A stretch of DNA of 64,000 nt. Origin: Acidimicrobiaceae bacterium (GTDB lineage Bacteria > Actinomycetota > Acidimicrobiia > Acidimicrobiales > UBA8190). Location of the stretch: positions 124,001 through 188,000 of the forward strand of contig PLXQ01000077.1 of assembly GCA_003151475.1 (NCBI GenBank). The letters are read 5' to 3'. The position numbers were made by a program, and so were the translations under genes. Shown in pieces: positions 9,363 through 17,104 of this stretch. Each line of letters begins with the position of its first letter. Position 1 is the first letter of the stretch. Below the pieces are notes generated by a model, which was not told the origin of the DNA, ran no database searches, and saw only the letters and a program-made list of their open reading frames with translations.

Positions 9363-9800
9363 TTAACTGACGCCGGCGACGTTGGTTGCCTGCTCGGTGA
9401 CATCGACGTGCATGCTGGAGACGCCGATGATCGAAAGGAGCTGGGTGGGCTGGTCATAGGAAATGTGGGCGTAGACGGTGGAGCCGACCACCCACGCGGT
9501 CCCCGGATGACCGGCTGCTGTCATGGCATTCTGTGCGGCAGTGACCGCTTCGGGGGTGTCGATCCCGAGAGTGGCGCTATGGAGCAGGTTCGGGTTGAGC
9601 GCCGCAGCACCGGCCCGGGCCGCCTGGGCGGCTTCGGTTGCCGCAGCCTCGTTCGCGTTGAGATAGCTACCACCATCGACCACCAGCCCGGTGAGTGCGA
9701 GGAACATGGTCATGAAGATCACTGCCATGACGAGGAACTGGCCGCGCTCGTCGTGGTGTCGAGATTGATGGGCGACGGCGGACACGCGTAACGTGCTCAC
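9363..9800 (-). CDS. TadG-like pilus assembly protein (short)
   Basis: This 145-residue protein begins with a short basic leader and then DERGQFLVMAVIFMTMFLAL, the typical N-terminal hydrophobic segment of Tad/TadG-like proteins. It is followed by VDGGSYLNANEAAATEAAQA, a hallmark of this family. Only the N-terminal Tad module is present, far shorter than Gram-negative TadG. The start overlaps the stop of the preceding TadE-like gene by 4 bp (ATGA), so translation is probably coupled. It is likely a minor pseudopilin or envelope-anchored assembly factor of the Flp pilus. Confidence 0.75.
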   Translation of the reverse strand: MSTLRVSAVAHQSRHHDERGQFLVMAVIFMTMFLALTGLVVDGGSYLNANEAAATEAAQAARAGAAALNPNLLHSATLGIDTPEAVTAAQNAMTAAGHPGTAWVVGSTVYAHISYDQPTQLLSIIGVSSMHVDVTEQATNVAGVS

Positions 9801-10294
9801 ACAACACCATTCATGCTTCGGATCGAGCCGGAGAACTCTGCGGAACTGCTGAACCCGCTGGTTATAACTGTGTAGGGATCCACAGGCGCGGTGGAGGTGG
9901 CGCTGAACGTCTTTGCACCAGGGAGGCCTGGGGCGGCGACGTCCGAGAGGTTCGCCACACAGGTGACCGTGACCGACACCGAGCCGCCGGGGATGAAGTT
10001 CGTGACGTTGGTGATAACCGTGGGGGAGGGGCAGGCCACGTGGTCTGAGGCCAGTGTGGCAGTGACCGCCGCGGCAGCCGACGATTGTGCGAGTGCGGCA
10101 TTGCCCTGGACGACTGCCGCTTCGGCACCGGCCCGGGCGGCTGCCTCGACGTCGCCTTGAGCCGATTCGATCCGTCCAAAGAAGATCATGAGGAGGGCCA
10201 CCAGCAACAACATGGGCAGAACGATGACCAGTTCAGCCAGGGCCTGGCCCCCGTCGTCGCAACGACGCGGGGAGAGTGCGCTATCCGCTGACAC
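9797..10294 (-). CDS. TadE-like pseudopilin
   Basis: This 165-residue protein has the TadE pattern: a short leader, then GGQALAELVIVLPMLLLVAL and an amphipathic helix rich in Ala (VEAAARAGAEAAVVQGNAAL). TadE proteins are minor pseudopilins of the Tad/Flp system, processed at a glycine before the hydrophobic helix. The rest is a small beta-rich exported domain with paired cysteines (ACPSP, VTCVAN). It overlaps the upstream TadE-like gene by 14 bp and the downstream TadG-like gene by 4 bp. Confidence 0.8.
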   Translation of the reverse strand: MSADSALSPRRCDDGGQALAELVIVLPMLLLVALLMIFFGRIESAQGDVEAAARAGAEAAVVQGNAALAQSSAAAAVTATLASDHVACPSPTVITNVTNFIPGGSVSVTVTCVANLSDVAAPGLPGAKTFSATSTAPVDPYTVITSGFSSSAEFSGSIRSMNGVV

Positions 10295-10709
10295 GGAACT
10301 TTTGGACCGGTTCGACGCTGGTGGCAGACACCTGCAGGCTCAACCAGGGAATGATCACCTGGGCTCTTCCAGTGATCGTCACCTGCACCGTCTCCCCCAT
10401 ACCGGTCGTGGTGGTCACCCGCGGCGTCGTTAGCGTGTTCGGACCTGTCGTGGCGATGAACTGGTATGCCGCATTGGTGCCCGCCGCGGGCGTGGACCCA
10501 TAGGCAGCGGCGGTGCTGGCCCCCTGTTCGGCCGCCGCCCGGGCGAGGTGGCTGGCGTGTGCCCAGAGAGCGAACTGGACCGTGAGGAGTACGGCCAAGA
10601 AGAACACGGGAATGCACACGACGAACTCGGCCAGTCCGTCTTCTCCTCGCACGCGCCGAGGGCCAGGCCTTCTGCGAGTTCGGGATGACGTTGTCGTCCG
10701 GATCGGCAC
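10281..10709 (-). CDS. TadE-like pseudopilin
   Basis: This 142-residue protein has a basic leader (RRRPGPRRVRGEDG), then LAEFVVCIPVFFLAVLLTVQ and an Ala-rich helix (HLARAAAEQGASTAAAYGS). That is the TadE-like arrangement, with the conserved Glu five residues after the likely processing glycine. The C-terminal part is short and beta-rich. It lies 15 bp downstream of the Flp-like pilin gene and overlaps the second TadE-like gene by 14 bp. The two TadE paralogues are probably both minor components of the same pilus. Confidence 0.8.
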   Translation of the reverse strand: MPIRTTTSSRTRRRPGPRRVRGEDGLAEFVVCIPVFFLAVLLTVQFALWAHASHLARAAAEQGASTAAAYGSTPAAGTNAAYQFIATTGPNTLTTPRVTTTTGMGETVQVTITGRAQVIIPWLSLQVSATSVEPVQKFRVSG

Positions 10710-10724
10710 GCTGAGCCGCGGTCC

Positions 10725-10955
10725 CTAGGGCGTCTGGATGTTGTGGGCGGTGGTGGTGAGCTTGGTCACGACGATGCCGACGATGACGATCGCGGCAACC
10801 ACGACGAGCGCGGTCACCACGACCCACGAGGCAATCTCACCTCGTTCATCGCCAAGCAGCGGCGTCATCCGGGCTGCCACCATGGCTCGTAGGAACCTGA
10901 CGAAGGCGGCGGCGGTGTGACACACCTCTTTCATGTGTTCTTCAATGGTTTGCAC
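10725..10955 (-). CDS. Flp-like major pilin candidate
   Basis: This 76-residue protein has the size and layout of Flp pilins: a charged N-terminus, GDERGEIASW, a long hydrophobic helix (VVVTALVVVAAIVIVGIVV) and a short polar tail. Its position between tadC and the tadE-like genes fits the pilin slot. The usual Flp processing motif (glycine followed five residues later by Glu-Tyr/Phe) is not conserved. Instead Glu directly follows the last glycine and a Trp occupies the later aromatic position. Cleavage is therefore uncertain; it could be an atypical pilin or a small membrane accessory protein. Confidence 0.65.
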   Translation of the reverse strand: MQTIEEHMKEVCHTAAAFVRFLRAMVAARMTPLLGDERGEIASWVVVTALVVVAAIVIVGIVVTKLTTTAHNIQTP

Positions 10956-11000
10956 GTGATGTCCTTCCGGTTGGTTATTGGGTCAGTCCCATGAGATGGT

Positions 11001-11903
11001 TCACAGGTGGGAGCCGGTGAATGAGGCGAGAGCGGGGTAGAAGATAAGTACGCCGTAACCGACCATGAGCAGCACGCCGGGCAGGAGCATCTTTTGGGTG
11101 ACCGCCTGGGCGTCGTGCTCAAGGGCGGTGGTCTCTCTCAGTCGCAGCGAGGAGGCCTTGGTCTCCAACGTGTCGCGGATGCGCGCCCCTTCCCCGGCCT
11201 GGGCCATGGAGCGAGCGAGGTCCGAGAGATCGGGCAGGGCGAAGCGCTCGGCGACGCGGTCAAGGCCCTCCCAGGGAGGCCGGTGGTAGGCCTGGGACCA
11301 GAGGAGGGCTTGGGCAATCTCGTCCATCGCCCAGTCGGTGGTCGACACCGAGGACGCGGCCTCCAGCGCGCTGGACCAGCCCATCGATCCAGCCATGGCC
11401 ATCGAGACCAACGATGCGTAAGTGGCGAGCGAGTGCAAGAAGTGGCGGCGGCGGCGCTCGGCTGCGGTATGCAGGTCGACGAACGGCATAGCCGCACCGC
11501 CAGCACCGAGTACCAGGACCCCAAGCACGGGGATTTCGATCGCGACATGGATGCCAGCTGTGGCTGCCGCAACGGCGAGCAGCGGGACCATGAGCGCCAT
11601 GGCGACCGCGTAGCTGATCACCTTGATGGCGAAGGTCTCGGGCGGCATCCCGGTGATGGCGAGATCGGGGACGACCATGTCCGCCAAGCGTGGAACCCTG
11701 GCGACATTCACCTCGAGTGTCCGTGCGGCGAAGCGTCGGGCGCCGCTCGCTCCCTCGCTCAACAGGTCGAGGGACAGGTCGCTTCGTGTGCCGCTCAAAG
11801 CGTCGAGTGCAGCTCGCAAGGTGAGCGGCGCGGGGAAGAGCCCTCGCCACACGAGCAGAAACCCGCTGCCGACGCCGATGCCGGCCACGATGATCAGGAT
11901 CAT
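11001..11903 (-). CDS. tadC: TadC-like type II secretion F-domain membrane protein
   Basis: This 300-residue inner-membrane platform protein has a hydrophobic N-terminus (MILIIVAGIGVGSGFLLVWR), two central membrane segments and one near the C-terminus. The T2SSF domain lies between about 150 and 280 (HFLHSLATYASLVSMAMAGS, then ARSMAQAGEGARIRDTLETK). TadB and TadC form the membrane platform driven by the TadA ATPase. It overlaps tadB by 4 bp and is followed by a 45-bp gap before the pilin gene, which has its own ribosome site. Confidence 0.85.
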   Translation of the reverse strand: MILIIVAGIGVGSGFLLVWRGLFPAPLTLRAALDALSGTRSDLSLDLLSEGASGARRFAARTLEVNVARVPRLADMVVPDLAITGMPPETFAIKVISYAVAMALMVPLLAVAAATAGIHVAIEIPVLGVLVLGAGGAAMPFVDLHTAAERRRRHFLHSLATYASLVSMAMAGSMGWSSALEAASSVSTTDWAMDEIAQALLWSQAYHRPPWEGLDRVAERFALPDLSDLARSMAQAGEGARIRDTLETKASSLRLRETTALEHDAQAVTQKMLLPGVLLMVGYGVLIFYPALASFTGSHL

Positions 11904-12742
11904 GACGGTTGCCCCGGACCGACGTCGAAGAGGCGGGGCATCGGTTGGGGTCGGGACAGCCGGTTCATCGTTCCAAAGCCAACAGCGAACAGCCCGGCGA
12001 TCACGACCAGGACGATCTGGCCGGTCGCGGTCGAGAATGGGGTGAAGTAGCCATGTCCGATGGTCAGGGTGGCGAGCACGAAGCCGAGGGTTACCACCAC
12101 CACCAGGCGCATCTCCCGGCGGGGCTTGGACCGTGCCACCTCAGTGCGCTGGACGAGAGCCAGCTGCTCCCGGGTATTGGCTGCCGCTGTGCCGAGCAGA
12201 TTCTGGAGGTCTGCGCCACCGAAACGGGCAGCCAGGATGAGCGGGGCGATCGCTTCGTCCGCCGAGGCGTCGGCCAACTCAGCGGCAAGGGCTGCGAACG
12301 CCCGATCCAGTGGTGTGCCCGACTTGATCCGGATGGCCAGGGCTTCGATGTGGGCCCGCAGGCTGGCGGGTGCGGATGGCACTGTGGACTCGATGGCTGC
12401 CACCAACCCCCGGTGGGCGGCCACGCTGTCACGCAGTGTTTCGATCCAGGTGGCCAACGCGTCGAGGCGATTGGTCACCCGATGGGGGGAGGCAGAGGAA
12501 AGGGCAGACCGCACCGTCCATCCCACAGCCGCACCGATGGCCGCGCCGACCGGCCAGTGGGTGATGAGCCCGACCACAGCGGCGCAGATGAGTGCAGCGG
12601 CTGCTGCCTGGCGGGTCGCAGCGTCGATCCCCTTGGCGAACGGCATCTTCTTTGTCACCGGGGTGGTTGCGAACAGACCGGCAACGATGAGGGCGATGCC
12701 CACACCGATGCCGGTAGAACAGAGCCCGATGAGCATGCTCAT
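11900..12742 (-). CDS. tadB: TadB-like type II secretion F-domain membrane protein
   Basis: I place the start at ATG 12742, which overlaps the tadA stop as ATGA and gives MSMLIGLCSTG and a 280-residue protein. The open frame extends further upstream, but only as a shadow inside tadA. Membrane segments lie at the N-terminus, around residues 50-80, and twice near the C-terminus. The T2SSF core contains RDSVAAHRGLVAAIESTVPS and a LILAARFGGADLQNLLGTAA helix. It partners TadC in the pilus platform. Confidence 0.85.
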   Translation of the reverse strand: MSMLIGLCSTGIGVGIALIVAGLFATTPVTKKMPFAKGIDAATRQAAAAALICAAVVGLITHWPVGAAIGAAVGWTVRSALSSASPHRVTNRLDALATWIETLRDSVAAHRGLVAAIESTVPSAPASLRAHIEALAIRIKSGTPLDRAFAALAAELADASADEAIAPLILAARFGGADLQNLLGTAAANTREQLALVQRTEVARSKPRREMRLVVVVTLGFVLATLTIGHGYFTPFSTATGQIVLVVIAGLFAVGFGTMNRLSRPQPMPRLFDVGPGQPS

Positions 12743-14028
12743 CGACCGAAGATCGCAATCGGTGCTTCGTAGCCGAAGTTGGCCAGGCGATCCCGGAGGC
12801 CCGGTGGCACGCCGAAGCGGGGGATCGCCGGGCCGCCGCCTTCTGGCTCGGCAAAGATCTCGGTCGAGATGACATGTGGCCCGTCGGAGTCCTCGACCAC
12901 TCGGATGGAGCTCACACACCGGCGGGCGAACCCGCCGCCCGCCGGCTGCTGGCGCACGAAGACCACGAGATCGAGCGCCTGGGCGGTGAGCTTGGCTATT
13001 GCGGTGTCGGAGAGGTGCTTCGGGCTCTGGCTGGCGTAGCTCTGGATTCGCCCGAAGGTGCCTTCGGTCGAATCGGCGTGGATCGTGCACATGGACCCGG
13101 CCTTGCCGGCCGTCATCGCGTTCAACATGGGGACGATCTCGTCGCCGAGGACCTCGCCCACGATCACCCGATCGGCATTGTGCCGGTTCGCTCGCTGGAC
13201 GAGCTGGTCCATGGTGATGGCGCCCTCGCCTTCGGTGTTCGCCTCTCGGGTCTCCCACGCCGGACAGTCAGGGTGGCGGTGGCTGAGCTCGTGGAGGCCG
13301 AGTTCGTAGGAGAGCTCAATGGTGATGATCCGGTCCAGGGGGCTCGCTTCGGCGAGCAATGCCCGCAGCATCGTGGTCTTCCCCGCGTCGGTACCGCCCG
13401 AGACGATGATGTTCAGCCGGGCCCGCACTGCTGCCTTGAGGAACCGCCCCACCTCTTCGGTCATCGACTCCGCGAGGTCCTCCAGGGTGGGGTCGACCAG
13501 ACGGTGGCGGCGGATGGAGACGCACGGACGATGGGACACTTCGATCATCGCCGAGAGACGGTGGCTGCCGGCGAGGTGGAGGTCGACGATCGGCTTCGCC
13601 GCGTCGATCCGTCGTTCGCCCCCGGTGTGGTGCGCCCGGGCAGCTCGCTGGACCAGTTCGACGAGCTCCTCGTCTGAATCGGTGACCGGTTCGACTTGTT
13701 CTTTGGTCCCGTCAGCACGCTTCACCCACACGTTGTCGCACCCGTTGAGGTCGATGTTCTCGATGCTGTCGTCGTCCAAAAGCAACTGGAGACGACCCAG
13801 CCCGAGTTGGGAGGCCACCACGTGGCGCAGTACGAGGGCTTCCTCTTCTGCAGTGGGAGCGGCCAAGCCCCGTTGGATCATCTGGGACGCCACCTGGTCG
13901 ATGGCACCTCGGGCCAGGTCCTCGACGAGCGCCCGGCGATCGGCCTCGGTGCGAGCGGTACCACCACGGCGCAGAATGCCGTCCGCCACCGCAGCGGCAA
14001 CGTAGGTCTTCATCTCGCCATCAATCAT
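12739..14028 (-). CDS. tadA: TadA/CpaF-type pilus assembly ATPase
   Basis: This secretion ATPase of the VirB11/CpaF family energises Flp pilus assembly. Walker A SGGTDAGKTTMLRALL lies near residue 210, followed by an Asp-box region (ITIELSYELGLHELSHRHPD) and Walker B-like DRVIVGEVLGDE. The conserved histidine segment TIHADSTEG is also present. ATG 14028 overlaps the tadZ stop as ATGA and gives 429 residues; an in-frame GTG at 14040 is possible. The ATGA choice follows the pattern of three other junctions in this operon. Confidence 0.9.
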   Translation of the reverse strand: MIDGEMKTYVAAAVADGILRRGGTARTEADRRALVEDLARGAIDQVASQMIQRGLAAPTAEEEALVLRHVVASQLGLGRLQLLLDDDSIENIDLNGCDNVWVKRADGTKEQVEPVTDSDEELVELVQRAARAHHTGGERRIDAAKPIVDLHLAGSHRLSAMIEVSHRPCVSIRRHRLVDPTLEDLAESMTEEVGRFLKAAVRARLNIIVSGGTDAGKTTMLRALLAEASPLDRIITIELSYELGLHELSHRHPDCPAWETREANTEGEGAITMDQLVQRANRHNADRVIVGEVLGDEIVPMLNAMTAGKAGSMCTIHADSTEGTFGRIQSYASQSPKHLSDTAIAKLTAQALDLVVFVRQQPAGGGFARRCVSSIRVVEDSDGPHVISTEIFAEPEGGGPAIPRFGVPPGLRDRLANFGYEAPIAIFGR

Positions 14029-14849
14029 CGGGCTACCCACGTGGGAGCAGCCGAGGGCCGAGTGTCGTTCAGGGGCGGCCTAAGTGTTGGGTTGCTGATC
14101 TCCGGGATGGAGAGCGGAACTTGCGTCGTTTCTGTACCTGATGAGGAGGCGGCGAGTTCAGCCGCGGTCGTTCGTGCCCAATTGGCGAGTGTGGACTTCG
14201 ATCTCGCCCACCCGATGGCGTTGCCGCTGAGGGCGGCGGCACCCTTTGGATCGTGTGGGATGCGCTGTGCAACGTTGACTATCAGGGTTGATGCGATCTC
14301 GTCGGACGAAAAGCCCTTTTCGGCAGTTGGCTGCACGATGAGCCGCCTCGACGATGAGACAGCTGCCAGTGAGGGCAGGGAGGTCTTCAGGTGGACGATG
14401 CCCGCCAGGTTGGGGGTACAGAGCACCATGAGCACCTCCGCCAGGGAGAGCAGCGGCCGGATGCCCCCGGCGAAGTGTGGAAGCAGTCTGCCGGCGTCGA
14501 TGACCACGTCGGCCTCGAGCGCTGCGAGTGCCTCGGCGACGGCTGGCCAGGCGGCTTCGTTCGCCACCGCTTGATCGGCGCTGGCAAGGCCGTAGAGAAC
14601 GGACAATCCCGCGGGCAACGTGGCGGCGTGCTCCCACACCGTGTCAGCCTCGAGGCCACGGCGACCGGCGGCGAGGAGGGACCACAGGCCGGTCGTTGGG
14701 GCAACTCCGAACCACGCCGCCAGATCACCACCGAACGGGTCCGCCTCGACGAGAAGGACTCTCCGGCTCTGCGGCCAGGCAGTGGCGAGGGCGGTGGCCG
14801 TCGTGGTGACCCCCGGCGCACCCTTGATGGAAGCGACCACGACGATCAC
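14025..14849 (-). CDS. TadZ/CpaE-like ParA-family protein
   Basis: This 274-residue protein begins VVVASIKGAPGVTTTATAL, a deviant Walker A of the MinD/ParA family. VLLVEADPFGGDLAAWFG follows, then DVVIDAGRLLPHFAGG and ILMVLCTPNLAGIVHL-like strands. In Tad systems TadZ/CpaE localises the pilus machine at the cell pole. The P-loop lacks the second lysine-glycine arrangement (KGAPGVTT rather than KGGxGKT), so ATP hydrolysis may be weak. The last 40 residues are disordered. It overlaps the SAF-domain gene by 4 bp and tadA by 4 to 16 bp depending on the tadA start. Confidence 0.8.
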   Translation of the reverse strand: MIVVVASIKGAPGVTTTATALATAWPQSRRVLLVEADPFGGDLAAWFGVAPTTGLWSLLAAGRRGLEADTVWEHAATLPAGLSVLYGLASADQAVANEAAWPAVAEALAALEADVVIDAGRLLPHFAGGIRPLLSLAEVLMVLCTPNLAGIVHLKTSLPSLAAVSSSRRLIVQPTAEKGFSSDEIASTLIVNVAQRIPHDPKGAAALSGNAIGWARSKSTLANWARTTAAELAASSSGTETTQVPLSIPEISNPTLRPPLNDTRPSAAPTWVAR

Positions 14850-15547
14850 GTGGCGTGGCCGGAGGTGAGGGTGATGGCGATCTGGTCTGCCGCGGCATAG
14901 CCGGCCACCTCTGGCGCAGAGGCGGTGGGTATCTCAAGCGAGAGGTTCGCCACATACTGGGTCTGATTGACCGACGGTGGACCTGTGGCCAGCACCGTGG
15001 CTGAAGCGACCAGCGAGGTGCCGACTGTCGAGCTACCGGAGGATGCTTGACCGGGTGTGGACACGGCGATTACCTGGACCCGATCGCCGACGACGATCGG
15101 CACGGAGGGGATCTGGTCGCCCTTCAACAGCACGCCGACCACCTGTGAGCCGGCAGAGAGGGGTGGGTTGGAGGAGACCATGGCTCGCACCATGAGCTGG
15201 CCGCGCGTGGCCGGCACGGCGAGCTGCTGGCCAACCAGCACAGAGGCGCCGCTCTCGCTCATCGCGGTGATGTTGTCGTTCGTCGGCAGCGAACCCGTTG
15301 CCAGATCGGCAGGTGTGAGCACCGTCCCGGCCGGGAGGTCTTGTGCCGCGATGACGACCGAGACCCGCTTGGCTGACGATTGGAAGACCGTGGCGCCAAT
15401 CGCACCGCAGAGCACGACCAGGGCGACACCGAGTCCGATCTGCCATGGGCGGCGACGGTAGGTGCCGGAGGAGAGACGTAAGCCGGTACGGCCATCCGGG
15501 GACGGTGAGGGACTGCTTGGGCGCGGTGGAGCCATCGAGCTGGTCAC
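14846..15547 (-). CDS. CpaB/RcpC-like SAF-domain pilus protein
   Basis: This 233-residue protein has a Pro/Ser-rich cytoplasmic N-terminus, one membrane segment (IGLGVALVVLCGAIGATVF) and then a SAF domain starting VSVVIAAQDLPAGTVLTPAD. Next come RGQLMVRAMVSSNPPL and KGDQIPSVPIVVGDRVQVIA. This is the layout of CpaB/RcpC, which in Gram-negatives couples the platform to the secretin and wall. Here no secretin gene is visible, as expected for a monoderm. It lies 10 bp after the secreted-protein gene and is coupled to tadZ by a 4-bp overlap. Confidence 0.75.
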   Translation of the reverse strand: MTSSMAPPRPSSPSPSPDGRTGLRLSSGTYRRRPWQIGLGVALVVLCGAIGATVFQSSAKRVSVVIAAQDLPAGTVLTPADLATGSLPTNDNITAMSESGASVLVGQQLAVPATRGQLMVRAMVSSNPPLSAGSQVVGVLLKGDQIPSVPIVVGDRVQVIAVSTPGQASSGSSTVGTSLVASATVLATGPPSVNQTQYVANLSLEIPTASAPEVAGYAAADQIAITLTSGHAT

Positions 15548-15557
15548 AGGTTCTTCC

Positions 15558-16466
15558 TCACTTCAGGACGGATTCGATCTGTTGCACTTTCAAGGTGGAC
15601 GTTCCTTTGGTATTGATGGCCGCGAGTTGGCCGGTGGAACCGTCGGGGCCTGCCCAGGTCACGTTCCAATTGACAGTGGCGGTGATCGGGAAGGCCGCGT
15701 CGGCTTCCAGGCCGTTCGGGGACGGCTCTCCATAGGAGCTGATCTCGTAGGTGTGCGAGCACTGGGTCGATTGCTCGGAGAACGGCACGCTGGCGCGGTA
15801 CGGGGTGCCGGGGCCGTAACAAACGGTCACCGGCGCCATGTCGCCGGTGTCCCAGGTCACGTAGACAGGTGTGGCGGTGGCCGCCACGGTGGTGCAGCCA
15901 CCGGCGTTGCACGCTGTAGCCGATGTGCTGAACGGGTGCCAGATCGCAGGATTGATCCACAACCACTCCGAGAAGTTCACATAGGCGGTGGCCGCTGGGC
16001 TGAACGTCAGCGTTGGGGTCGCCAGTTGCAGCTGGCTATCCGCTTGGGCGGCGACCACGGCCGGATCGGGCGGGGGTGGCGGTGGTGGCTGGTTGTTCAC
16101 GATCCAGACGATGCCGGTGGCCATCCCCTGTTGGGTGCCCACCGCACAGGTGTTGATGTACCAGGCCCCGTTCGGGTTCTCACCGGCCGGCGGCGCGCCG
16201 CCTTGCGGGTCGGCCACGTAATTGGGGCAGGAGGGGGCTGTCGTACCACCGCCGCTGTTGTCGCCGGTGGTGGTGGCGCCCGATCCGCCGGTGGTGCCGG
16301 TGCCGCCAGAGCCACCGGTGCCGGCGGTGCAGCCGACCGTGTTGCCGGAGTCAGAACAGGCGCCGGTGCCCTGGGAAGCGAAGGCGGGGGGCGGGGACAG
16401 CATGGTCGCCAACAGGACGAGCGGCGCGGTGACGGTGGCGATGCGAAGTACCCGGACGCTCAGCAT
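15558..16466 (-). CDS. secreted beta-rich protein of the actinobacterial Tad neighbourhood
   Basis: This 302-residue protein has an N-terminal signal sequence (VTAPLVLLATMLSPPPAFAS) and a Gly/Thr/Ser-rich low-complexity stretch to about residue 85. A beta-rich C-terminal half is marked by FSEWLWINPAIWHPFSTSAT, VTWDTGDMAPVTVCYGPGTP and CSHTYEISS. Proteins with this W-W-x-T-TG-D-x-VTC-x-GPGTPY pattern are common exported actinobacterial proteins, sometimes misnamed ATP/GTP-binding. No nucleotide-binding motif is present. It overlaps the upstream lipoprotein gene by 7 bp and is probably co-transcribed with the pilus genes. Its function is unknown; a pilus surface or periplasmic accessory role is a guess. 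Confidence 0.65.
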   Translation of the reverse strand: MLSVRVLRIATVTAPLVLLATMLSPPPAFASQGTGACSDSGNTVGCTAGTGGSGGTGTTGGSGATTTGDNSGGGTTAPSCPNYVADPQGGAPPAGENPNGAWYINTCAVGTQQGMATGIVWIVNNQPPPPPPPDPAVVAAQADSQLQLATPTLTFSPAATAYVNFSEWLWINPAIWHPFSTSATACNAGGCTTVAATATPVYVTWDTGDMAPVTVCYGPGTPYRASVPFSEQSTQCSHTYEISSYGEPSPNGLEADAAFPITATVNWNVTWAGPDGSTGQLAAINTKGTSTLKVQQIESVLK

Positions 16467-17104
16467 TTCGCCACGCCCGTGGTCTCAAAGGTGGCGATCT
16501 TCCATGAAGCATTGATGAGCTCGAGCCGCCAGGTGCCGCTGTAACCGCCGGATCCTCCAGCGAGAGTGCGCGGACCTGGTTGGCCACTGGCCGTTGTGGT
16601 TCCAGTATCCGAGATGCAGTTCGCAACAGTGGCAGTAGTGGGGGTGAGGGCAGTGACGGCGGGATTCCCGAGGTTGTAGGTGGTCGGACCGTTCAGGAGC
16701 TGCGTCTTTAGCTTGATGAGGAAGATCCCCTCAGACTGGAGTGCCTGGTTCACGTAGTAGTCGGCGAGCTTCGGAAAGAGGTCTGCCGTCGTTTGTCCGG
16801 CCACGAGGTCCGCCCGGAGCGGAGCCGGTGGCTCGTCCATATAGGCGTAGAGCTGCTCTTCAGCGGCGAGCCAGGCGTTCAGCACCTTCTGCTGGGTGCT
16901 CGCTGTACCGGCGGGGAGGTTCGGGTTAGCCGTGCTCGAGGTCGTCATCGATTTCGGCTTCGCCGGAGCGGTCTGAAGGTTGGTGTCCGTCCCAGAAGAA
17001 CAGGCGGCCATTGTCAATGCGGCAACCACGAGGACCGCCGCTGCGCCAGCCTTCTGGTTCCACCGCCGTCGCAAACCTGCATCGCCGGTCTCCACTCTCG
17101 TCAT
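16460..17104 (-). CDS. lipoprotein, first gene of the Tad operon
   Basis: This 214-residue protein starts at ATG 17104 behind a strong GGGGGAGC ribosome site. A signal peptide ends in the lipobox LTMAAC (Cys near residue 35), so the mature protein is membrane-anchored outside the cell. The rest resembles small exported actinobacterial proteins of NTF2-like fold: a helix with AWLAAEEQLYAYMD and a final strand pair WRLELINASWKIATFE. No specific family is assigned. It opens the long pilus operon and could have a wall-side assembly role. Confidence 0.6.
   Translation of the reverse strand: MTRVETGDAGLRRRWNQKAGAAAVLVVAALTMAACSSGTDTNLQTAPAKPKSMTTSSTANPNLPAGTASTQQKVLNAWLAAEEQLYAYMDEPPAPLRADLVAGQTTADLFPKLADYYVNQALQSEGIFLIKLKTQLLNGPTTYNLGNPAVTALTPTTATVANCISDTGTTTASGQPGPRTLAGGSGGYSGTWRLELINASWKIATFETTGVAKC

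Noticed and set aside
12743-13258. Upstream extension of the TadB frame
   Set aside because: It lies wholly inside tadA; ATG 12742 with ATGA overlap gives the normal family N-terminus.
15558-16466. ATP/GTP-binding function for the secreted protein
   Set aside because: No P-loop or other nucleotide-binding motif; the name is a common misannotation of this family.
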